From Lactifluus volemus (taxonomy: Eukaryota; Basidiomycota; Agaricomycetes; Russulales; Russulaceae): a stretch of DNA of 64,000 nt. Positions 34,603 to 42,406 of the stretch are shown piece by piece (the first letter of the stretch is position 1; each line of letters opens with the position of its first letter). The notes under the pieces were generated by a model, which had not been told where the DNA came from, did no database searches, and saw only the letters and a list, made by a program, of their open reading frames with translations. Location: the NCBI GenBank assembly GCA_022376515.1, contig WTXI01000045.1:124001-188000 (forward strand), read 5' to 3'. Position numbers and translations under genes: made by a program.

Positions 34603-34959
34603 GCCCCATCACATTCGAGGCTCCCAAGGACACCCACGCTGCTTGTGGGAGACCCTCTGGCGAGGTAGCGCTTGCCCAGGTACAGGCAGGGGCGCTAACG
34701 TCGGCGGCTGGGATGACTGCGGTGGAGGAACGGGAACCAATGCTGGACGCATAGTTTTGGCAGCCTGACTCCTGGACTAGAACCCTTGTTGCACTGCGAG
34801 TCGCGCATCACGGGCAAACAGATCAAGCGTGCATGGCTTTCTCCTCCTTTCGGAGTGCTCGCTCCCCCCAGCTAACCCGAGTCCCGTTTTATAGGTCGCT
34901 CCCCCCGGCGTCCGGATTCACAACGACGCGCACCGAGGTGCCGCAAGTAAAGGTCGCTG

Positions 34960-35170
34960 AAAATGGTGTCAAACCGGGCGACCCTTGTAAGCGAATTTGT
35001 GGATCCCAATGCGTTTCCCATGCTACTCGCTGAGTCAGAAGTTGCCAACGCGCAAAACAAACTCGTCTGTATCAAAAGTCTTGTCATCCGAGCCACCCCC
35101 GTCATCCCCGACATGAACGTTGCCTTTTTCCGCTGCCTCACCTGTTATGGTTATGCGGGCCGCCCGGCCC
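34960..35170 (+). pseudogene. Captured MCM4-like fragment 2 (OB fold, first zinc pair)
   Basis: The frame reads LVCIKSLVIRATPVIPDMNV then AFFRCLTC, matching the MCM4 segment LIxIKGLVIRxTPVIPDMxxAFFRCxxC including the first Cys pair of the zinc ribbon. MCM similarity stops just after CLTC, near 35150. Order and orientation relative to fragment 1 are as in the real gene. The frame upstream of about 35030 is not obviously MCM. Confidence 0.78.
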
Positions 35171-35288
35171 ATTTCTTACTGTTTTCCATCCATTTTTCGA
35201 CTTGTGTTATGACCTAGGACCCCTTTCCTTGGCCAGCCCCCTCTGTTTGACTTCTAGGGGCTGTGCATCGCCGTTTGGGACGTGTATT

Positions 35289-35413
35289 TGACTCAGGGAT
35301 CATGACTCAAGTCTTGAGTCAGCGTTCTTGACTCAGATCTTGAGTCAGACGCACTGAGTCAGTTCTTGAGTCATCAGAACTGACTCAGGTCCTTAGTCAA
35401 TGGTCTTGACTCT
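35289..35413. promoter_or_regulatory. Array of ten TGA(C/G)TCA-type sites with 26-base period
   Basis: Perfect heptamers start at 35289, 35303, 35315, 35329, 35341, 35355, 35367 and 35381; two degenerate ones follow at 35393 (TTAGTCA) and 35407 (TGACTCT). Spacing alternates exactly 14, 12, 14, 12 throughout. TGACTCA is the Gcn4/AP-1 bZIP site. The array lies 110-235 bases upstream of the ATG of the zinc-finger gene, and 50-175 bases upstream of its TATA box. Binding is inferred from the motif only. Confidence 0.75.
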
Positions 35414-35462
35414 GCTACTTTACTGTGACCTTTGTAGGATAGTTGGCTGGCCCTCTGTACGC

Positions 35463-35469
35463 ATAAATA
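35463..35469 (+). promoter_or_regulatory. TATA-like box ATAAATA
   Basis: ATAAATA followed by the palindrome ATAGGGCCCTAT, 55 bases before the ATG at 35524 and downstream of the TGACTCA array. The palindrome recurs at about 36918, after the gene's stop. Confidence 0.55.
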
Positions 35470-35523
35470 GGGCCCTATATCAAGCCTTCTTGACTTCTTA
35501 CCACCATCATCGAAATTTTCTCG

Positions 35524-36831
35524 ATGTCTTATCCCCCCATTCTCGACCTTCAGTCCTTCAACAAAGCCAAGGACGACCGCACCCTGGAAGTCCCAGGTGC
35601 AGCTGAAGCAATAAACGCGGCCGTGGAGGTTGTCTGTAAAATCCCAGACGACGTCCAGCGAGGACATCGCCTAGGCGATGGATCGGACGTGGTTGAGGCA
35701 GCCCTTAGAGCCGCCTTCGCTCCCCAAGCCGTTGACCCCCCTCCTACTCCCTCTGTAGCCCCCACCGAGCCCCCGAGCTCGCTTGGCGAGGCTGGCACAT
35801 CAAATTCCCAGTCGCCTTTTACACCGTTTTGCACTGGGACCCCCGTTTCACAGCCCAACACTCCACACCCTGAGCCCTCCGGTGACTCTCCGGGCGAAGG
35901 GCAGGCGGGCACGACCCCTAGGGCAAAGGGCAAACCCCGAACCCAACGGGCTCTTTCTGCGGCTGACGAACTCTCTGTGTTCGACATCCACAATATATTC
36001 CGTCGCCGCTGGTTCTTATCACGGGACCACCTCGTGGCTAACGTCATTTCGGCCCAAAAGGCCGAAGATGGAAAAGTTTTTTGGGTTGAGTTTGCTCCCC
36101 AGTTCCACGCTCACCTGGTCAAGTGCGCTGTTGCGCTTGTACCTCGCCCTCTAAACAAGGTGAAAAAGGTGATGTTCGGATACATCTTAGAGCTTCTTAA
36201 CGGAGAAGGCCCTCAAGCCTTTTTCGATCTCGCCAAGGGACAGAGAGTGGCATCTCTGGCTCTGAAGGAGAAGAGGCGACTTGCACGGAAAAGGAATCGC
36301 GCATCGAGGCAGGAGCGCCGGAAAGCTGCCGCCGAGGCAGCCAATGGCAAACCACAACGGTCATGCAAGTACTGCAAGCGAGAGTTTGCGACGCGCAGGG
36401 CCGCCAAGCGACACCGATGCCCTTTCTCCAAGGAGGATAGTGATGAGAGTGGGGAGGCGAGCGGCAAAGGCAAGTCCCGAGCTGCCCCGAAACCGAACAA
36501 GCCGGCCCCCAAGACTCGAGACGCTCCCCCCAACCCCCCAGTCAGCACCATGACCACCGCTCAATCTCAGGCTAAGAAGACGCAAGACCAACATCCATCG
36601 AAAAAGAAGAAGAAGTCAAGCTCGACATCGAAGCCTCAAGAACCGACGCCGACAACGACAACTCCTGGCCCCCGGCAAAGTGCGGCAACGCACGTCCCCA
36701 ATCGCACGTTAGGCAGAGTGCTAGCCTCCGACCAGCCGTACGAGATGACCTCCGACCGCCGCTCGTCACGACTCAACACCGAGACGAAACGCAGGACAAG
36801 GAGAGGGTTATTGGACAAATTGCATGAGTAG
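35524..36831 (+). CDS. Unknown C2H2 zinc-finger protein, 435 aa
   Basis: An intact, intronless frame with good protein character. Residues 1-60 are hydrophobic/acidic (PPILDLQSFNKAKDD), 70-145 Pro/Ser/Thr-rich, and 150-240 a folded-looking segment (FRRRWFLSRDHLVANVIS, HAHLVKCAVALVPRPLNK, MFGYILELLNG). Residues 241-275 are strongly basic and helical, 278-300 carry one C2H2 finger (CKYCKREFATRRAAKRHRC), and a Lys/Ser/Thr-rich tail follows. A nuclear, nucleic-acid-binding protein is likely; I do not recognise the family. It lies between MCM4 fragments 2 and 3, so it arrived as a separate insertion or capture in T3. The start is the first ATG after a TATA-like box. Confidence 0.65.
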   Translation: MSYPPILDLQSFNKAKDDRTLEVPGAAEAINAAVEVVCKIPDDVQRGHRLGDGSDVVEAALRAAFAPQAVDPPPTPSVAPTEPPSSLGEAGTSNSQSPFTPFCTGTPVSQPNTPHPEPSGDSPGEGQAGTTPRAKGKPRTQRALSAADELSVFDIHNIFRRRWFLSRDHLVANVISAQKAEDGKVFWVEFAPQFHAHLVKCAVALVPRPLNKVKKVMFGYILELLNGEGPQAFFDLAKGQRVASLALKEKRRLARKRNRASRQERRKAAAEAANGKPQRSCKYCKREFATRRAAKRHRCPFSKEDSDESGEASGKGKSRAAPKPNKPAPKTRDAPPNPPVSTMTTAQSQAKKTQDQHPSKKKKKSSSTSKPQEPTPTTTTPGPRQSAATHVPNRTLGRVLASDQPYEMTSDRRSSRLNTETKRRTRRGLLDKLHE

Positions 36832-37464
36832 CTTTACACAGCAGACACTGTATAGTTACAACACGGTATATAGGGCGGTCCCCTGAATCCGTCTCAACAG
36901 AGAAAAGTTCACACTCAATAGGGCCCTATGGACGAGCTAAAGCCCCAGCTTCAGCTTCGTCGAGAATCACAGTTGTTGCTTGACACTCAAACTCCCTCTC
37001 TTTTTCTTGTGCATCCCCTCTTCGTACCTTTGATTAAGGTACCTTCGCGCCACAATCAGAACATCTGTTTGCTTGTTTACGCCTTGTAAACAAACTCACA
37101 GACGCTCTGAACCTTGTACGAAATCGAGGGTGAAGGATCCCTTCCCTTCCATTTCGCACAAACCTTAGTTCAACCTCCCACGAGTGTCCTTGGAAGGCGA
37201 GCATCCCTTGCATTCCAAATACACTCACGCCCGCATTGCGGTTGAACTTACAGATCGTCCTTCGTCCATCTGCCACCGTCTATCCTCTTTGGGAACGGTA
37301 ACTCCGATCATCGCGTGCGCCGGTCCGTACTACCCGCCTCACGCGATACAGAACCAAGAGTTCGCACAGTCAAGTCTATCCTTCACAGGAACTCGCCTGC
37401 GCGTCCTCCATTGATCAATTGAAGCTCACTCCGAGCCACGGTCCCTGTGAACCGTGACATCACC
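36832..37464. other. 3' flank of the zinc-finger gene inside T3
   Basis: No gene supported. Includes a second ATAGGGCCCTAT near 36918, a pyrimidine-rich tract near 36990 and a short GGTACC pair near 37027-37042. Somewhere here the nested segment that separates the MCM4 fragments must end; I cannot find a clear target duplication. Confidence 0.5.
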
Positions 37465-37825
37465 TGCAACCACACCATGCAAGTCGGGATCGACTGCGGT
37501 AAGATCAATGAGCCAGCGGCCTGCCCTCGCGACGTCTGTGCCTCGGTCGGCACCATGTCGCTCGTGCACAACCGCTGCGAGTTTGCGGACAGACAGGTGA
37601 TCTGACTGCAAGAGACGCCCGACGCGGTGCCGGATGGTCAGATGCCACACACGGTCTCGCTCAGCGCGTACGACGAACTGGTGGACGTGAGCTAGCCAGG
37701 CGACCGTCTCGTTGTCACGGGTATATTCTGCAGCGTGCTGGTGTGCATGAATCCACGTCGTCGGACGATCAAGAGCCTGTTCAAGACTTTTCTTGACATG
37801 GTGCATGTCAAACTCGGTAGAGACG
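37465..37825 (+). pseudogene. Captured MCM4-like fragment 3 (second zinc pair, OB fold)
   Basis: The frame, lacking an ATG at its start, reads NHTMQVGIDCGKINEPAACP, RDVCASVGTMSLVHNRCEFA, DRQVI-stop-LQETPDAVPDGQ, TVSLSAYDELVDVS-stop-PGDRLVVTGIF, then MNPRRRTIKSLFKTFLDMVH. This follows the MCM4 order directly after fragment 2 and supplies the second Cys pair (CPRDVC) of the zinc ribbon. Two in-frame stops (TGA 37603, TAG 37693) replace residues expected to be Arg and Lys or Gln. It is a decayed gene capture, not a working gene. Confidence 0.85.
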
Positions 37826-38354
37826 ACTCGAGACTCGCATTCGTTAAGTCCACGCGTCCCCCCTCCTTCCCGTGCATTATCGGGAATGCTCCGTATTTCT
37901 CCTCAGTGGCCGCCATTCCTTTCCCCCATTGTCCCGACCTCATATCGCCCCCCGCGGGGTCCCAAAGGGGATGTGCGCACATGTTGGGCATTGTGCCAGA
38001 GTTGGATATTGCACCAACTCAAGGAGTGATGTGGTGGCCCATTGTTATTGCAGCTCCAGTAATTGTAATGTTCTAGTGTAGTTATCTCTTGAATATACTA
38101 TGTTGTGCCCAAAAGTTTATGTGACTGAAAATGTTCTGAAAGTCATTTGGCACTGTTTGAATTGTGCATAAGTTGTGCTTAAAGTTCACTTAGATCAAGC
38201 AGCTTGTGCTTAATTAAGCACAATTAAGCAGAATGGTGCTTAATTAAGCACCGGGGTGGCGTTAACCTGCTTAATCGTTTTGTGCTTAATTTGTGCTTAA
38301 CGTGCTTATTAAGCACGTTAAGCACACATTAAGCAACATGGACAATTGCTGATG

Positions 38355-38682
38355 TACACGGTTGCTTCTTGTCCCTTTGTGATGCAAAGTTCTGTTGCGA
38401 TATTATGCCTGATCATAACAGGCATCCCGACGCAAAGTGATAGTTTACCAGGAACAAGCTTTGTATTTGCGCAGGGTGGCTGTTCCCATAGAAGCTTCTG
38501 AATTCTCAGGTCGATCTTACTATGCACCATTGTCTTCGGGCCACGACTCGAGGTTTGTTTGTTTCCTTGTTTATTGGTTCTGGTAGAACCTTTGGCATCC
38601 TCAGAAGGCAGAGAATCTATCAAAAAAAAAGTTACTAACTCCTGTTTCGTCTCTTCAGCAAATCTCAGAGAACCCAATCGAT
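38355..38682 (-). pseudogene. Upstream fragment of the transposon helicase
   Basis: The minus-strand frame reads NRLGSLRFAEETKQ, then LVPGKLSLCVGMPVMIRHN and ATELCITKGQEATVY up to the T3 junction, continuing into YGWQSQ on the other side of T3 at 32824. LCxGMPVMIRxNxATELCITKGQE is a strongly conserved stretch of these PIF1-like transposon helicases. The 5' remainder (Walker A and B) is not visible; the GGCC-rich element begins at 38683 and what follows at 40163 is not recognisable helicase. Confidence 0.82.
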
Positions 38683-40162
38683 TAGACTGTCCGGGGGCCG
38701 GGCCGGCCCTCGTTGGCCCTAGGGCCGGGCCAGCAATTTGCTGGCCCTTGAGGGGCCGGGCCAGCACCAGGGTGGCCCTGCCCTTATTTCCAGGGCCAGG
38801 GCCAGAGAGTTTTGCGACCGGCCCTTAGGGTCGGCCCTAGGGCCGGCCCTGCCCTGGCTACCCTAAACAGGGCGGTGTGGCGGTGGGGAAGGGGGCGCGC
38901 TGCGGGCGCGCAGAACAGCGGTGTGGGGGGCGTCAGGAACAGTGCAGGGACAGCACCCGCTGTGTGGGCCGCAACGGTCGCATCTGGAACGGCGGCGGCG
39001 GGACAGCAACCGCTGCGTCGGGCAGCAACGGCCGCGTTGGGAACGGCGGCGGCGAGGGGGGAGATGGTAGGGGCGGCACCGTCAGGACAGCAACCGCTGT
39101 GTGGGCCGCAACGGTCGCGTCTGGAACTGCGGCGGCGGGACAGCAACCGCTGCGTCGGGACAGCAACGGCCGTGTTGGGAACGGCGGCGGAGAGGGGGGT
39201 GGCACACTGCGTTACTGCCACGTTGGAAATGGCGGCGGGTGAAGGGGGAGATGGCAGGTGCAGCACAGAGTGGAGGGGAACCGCGCACGCCATAGCACAA
39301 GTCACTGGTGTCAGGGGCTCGGACGGTCGCAACAGCGACGCCCGAGCGACCGTGACGCCAATAGACTGTCTACGGGTGGGTGCAGGGACATCCCTCGAAG
39401 GAGATGTAGGAGGGGAAAGGGAACAAGAAAGTAAAGAAAGATTAGTTGTGAGAAGTCAAAAAAAAGAACCATGACACACCAATGGACCAAGCTAACAGGC
39501 CACAGCAGTGGTAGCGGCAAGGGGGAGGTGTCGCGATGATGGCAACAGAAGGCGGCGGTACCAGAGGGCGGGGCGACAGAAGAGTCCGAAAATCCAAGGC
39601 GTGAGACGGGGCGATAGCGGCGACAGAGAAGGCGCGAGAGAAGGGAGGGAGAAGACAGAGGTAATGGCGGAAAACGAGTGGGCACGGGCACAGCGACACA
39701 GGGCGAGGGAGCGGATCACAAGGCAAGCGCGAGAGTTCAACATGTTGAAAAAGTAAACCTAGGGGCGCGGACTGAGGCAAGACAACAGTTTAAGAGAAGC
39801 TATGGAGGAAAAAAATATTGAGCTTGGATGGTGTAATGGTAAAGATGATATCAGCTTCAATTTTTGTGTGCACCGGTTGAGAGTTCGAATCCCGGGTTGT
39901 GCAATTATCAGAAGGGGGCCTGTGAGTTGATTATGTGATCAAGTGTGAGAAAGTTTTACCAGAACTAATTAATTAACTAAATAGTTTTTTTAAGGGGTGG
40001 GGCCGGGTCGGCCCCGGGCCGGCCCCGGGTCGGGCCAGGGCCAGCCAATGCTGGCCCTTTAAGGGCCAGGGCCAACTGCAGGGCGGACCGGCCCTGAGGG
40101 CCAGGGCCAGGGCCGGGCAAAATAGGGGGGGCCGTGGCCCGGACCGGCCCCCGGACAGTCTA
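38683..40162. mobile_element. GGCC-rich TIR element
   Basis: Ends TAGACTGTCCGGGGGCCGG and its reverse complement. Subterminal zones (38690-38875 and 39995-40155) are packed with GGGCC/GGCCC motifs. The interior on the minus strand has an atgttgaa segment (near 39737) and the ttttttttgacttctcacaa motif (39447-39465) seen in T1-T3. A tRNA-like sequence lies near the right side. Flanks cttcgat-type and gcggaaac do not match, so no target duplication was found. No transposase is seen. Confidence 0.8.
39822..39904 (+). pseudogene. Degenerate tRNA-like sequence (possible SINE head)
   Basis: An A-box-like TGGTGTAATGG at 39829-39839 and a B-box-like GAGTTCGAATC at 39881-39891 lie about 40 bases apart, as in a tRNA. 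The 5' half resembles fungal tRNA-Gln. The T stem does not pair properly and the acceptor stem fails, so it is not a working tRNA; a tRNA-derived retroposon head or decayed tRNA is likelier. Confidence 0.55.
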
Positions 40163-41232
40163 GCGGAAACAAGCGAGGAAACGAGATCACACAGAAAGGA
40201 AAAAGAATTGGGACACGTCGTGTCGTCCCCTAGTTTCATGTTCAGGTATATATGTAGTCTAGAGTGTCTACTACGATTTGAATAAGAATTAGTGCCAAGA
40301 TGGCCACTCGATTTTAGTGTGCACGAGGCAGGTCTCTGACATGTGGTTGGGTGGATCAACTACACTAAGGTAAAAGAGGGTTTGTTGTGAAGGATGAATG
40401 ATATAGTAAATGGACGGCTGTGGGCGCCCACCCCCAACGGGGAGCAGATGTTATCCACACCAGCAGGCCCTCAGGGAGCCGTAGGCATTGGTGCATCCCA
40501 TCTCAGGGTCCTTGCGCGCTGCACGCTGTTCTCGGCTGTCAGCCTTTCTCCCCTCCGATTTAAGATTTCCCAGCACGGAAGTGTTGGTGGAACAGGCGGC
40601 GGGAACTTATTCACCAGTCGTTGTAAGATGTGAAGCCCAATATCCAACCAAAACCCATACTGTCAAAGTATCATAAGAGAAATTTTTGTAACACAAGGAA
40701 TACTCACAGATCGACCAACATCGGCATCCGCAGTCTAATTCACGAAAGGTAGAATGAGGGCAATGATTCATCGAAGAGTTGATGTATCTCTACCGTACTC
40801 CTAAAAGCACTCTGAAGGGTCAATGAGGTTACCGCAGAAAGCCATGCGTGGCCTTAATCATTTTGGGACGGAATCAAAGTGCCGTTGATGGCTGGAAGTG
40901 TTGGTAGCATAGGCGGCGGGAACATTTCCACCGGTCGTTGTAAGGTATTGGCTTCCTTTAATCTAACCCATTAGGAATTGAAACCAAGACTCAGTCTCGG
41001 TGACGGAAGACCGAATTAACATTCAGCTGTAGAAAGTGAACATGCATTAGCACGACTCGGACGGACGCGGCATGGAACGGAGAGCGAAAGGGACAATTAC
41101 CGTGACTGACCTCAGTATTCGGAAAGAAAGAAAAGAATGAAACGAAAATATTATCGTACTGTAAGCGAGAAGTGTTCGAGTAAGTTGCAAGCAAAAGAGA
41201 TGACCATTTTTTGGTGTTGACTTCGAGTCGGC
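40163..41232. other. Unassigned sequence between the GGCC element and the NLR-C flank
   Basis: No gene supported. Two imperfect copies of a 55-base block (ggaagtgttggt...ggcggcgggaac...tcgttgtaag) lie at about 40577-40626 and 40894-40944. A pyrimidine tract followed by cgctag on the minus strand at 40162-40200 could be a relic 3' splice site of the helicase gene. Confidence 0.45.
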
Positions 41233-42406
41233 GCGCCGTGTGGTAAGTTATTACTAATAGTATCTCGGGCCGGCCCTGTCCTGCCCCAAGTTGCCGCACT
41301 ACGCGTCCCGTCACTGACATAAAGCTATTCCATTCCGTTTCGACGAGCCGCTTCGACTTTCTCTGTGTGCCAGACTCGGAGTCTACGCTAAGCTATAGAC
41401 ACATCTTCATTCTGTCCCCAGAAGATGTCAAGAACGGTGTCCTGGGTGCAATGTCCTATTAGTGTGTGATTCACCGCAACGCCATTTCTTATTTCATGTT
41501 TTCTCATCTAGGTGTGGACAAAGCTCAGTTTGGCATGCATTGGGTATACTCAAATGCGCGCAGTCCGTAGTAATTGACTGGAGTCTGGAGCAGGAGCTGA
41601 GTAGAGCTATGTGTTTTTAATGTGGTGCGTTTCGCTACATCATCTGTATTGACTAGTTCCACTAGGTCCACGTAGGTGTACTAGTAATACTAGTATGCCT
41701 TTCGCATTCTTATGGACCTCCCGGTGTTCACTACGACTTTGATTTGGACGATTCACCATCACCTCGGCTGATGTTCTGCACACCCTCCTCGACTTCCAGT
41801 CACACGCCCTTTTGTCTACGCTTCTTCCATGGGTGAACCCCGCGTAGTAATGGCATCGGGCTCTGCCCATGTTTCCCACACACGTACCCAGTCCCTTCGA
41901 CCCTGTGGGACAGGTGATCTCTCGTGTGTGCCGAGGACGTACGCGAAGACGTGAGTATTGAAAGCGATATGATAAGGACGTATTTCAGTCCCGTTATCGG
42001 AGACGTGCACGTTTAAGAGAACTTGTATATTCGCGATTGGCTCAATGTGGTGCCTCGTATCTATGGCTGAACAAATTTAAAGGATAATCATTTCTATGGC
42101 AGCACCATGTCGATAGCCAGTTATCGTAGAAATGTATGTACTAAATGTAATGTCCCGCAGAGGCTGCCACTCCCAACGCGATTAGTACAAGTTGATCTCG
42201 GACCTCTGTGTGATTTGATATTTTCCAGCGTCTACTGTCAAGCATGTCAAGGTCACCTGTTCACCAGCATCTCCCTTTGAGGCTGTGTCAATGAGGCGAT
42301 ACTAGTACGGGGCAGCTAATGCGCCCATCTACCGTACCCTGAGCCCTTTCACCACTCCCACTCCTGCTATCCTGTCATTCCAGAACACATCAACCCTCTT
42401 ACCTAC
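41233..42406. other. Duplicated 5' spacer upstream of NLR-C
   Basis: Homologous to the spacers before B, D and E from the gtggtaagttatta junction onward, closest to that before E. In the other three copies a LINE1 lies immediately left of this junction; here it is replaced by unrelated sequence. No gene supported. Confidence 0.7.

Larger units (their letters stand above)
32825..38354 (+). mobile_element. T3: 5.5-kb CATCAG-TIR element with captured gene parts (2-bp TSD TA)
   Basis: Left end CATCAGGAAAACC at 32825, right end the complement of CATCAGCAATTGTCC at 38354; TA precedes (32823-32824) and follows (38355-38356). Removing it with one TA restores the helicase frame as ATVYGWQ. CTTAA/GCTTAA arrays lie at about 32845-32980, 33853-33960 and 38165-38340. 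The core (gctaagtcgtttg near 34009, tgttgagtttcg near 34037, ttttgacttctca near 34301) matches T1 and T2. Cargo: solo LTR, three MCM4-like fragments and an unknown zinc-finger gene. No transposase was recognised. Confidence 0.88.

Noticed and set aside
35289..35413. TGACTCA array as a CRISPR array
   Set aside because: Seven-base sites with 5-7-base spacers in a eukaryotic genome; no repeat-spacer architecture.
37426..37806. A 126-aa minus-strand ORF
   Set aside because: It is the antisense shadow of MCM4 fragment 3, which has clear family motifs on the plus strand.
32825..38354. T3 as an hAT element with an 8-base duplication
   Set aside because: The helicase frame closes exactly with a 2-base TA duplication; longer flanks do not match.
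39822..39904. A functional tRNA gene
   Set aside because: The T and acceptor stems do not pair, although A and B boxes are recognisable.
38683..40162. An 8-base target duplication for the GGCC element
   Set aside because: The flanks on either side do not match at any length I tried, so none is claimed.
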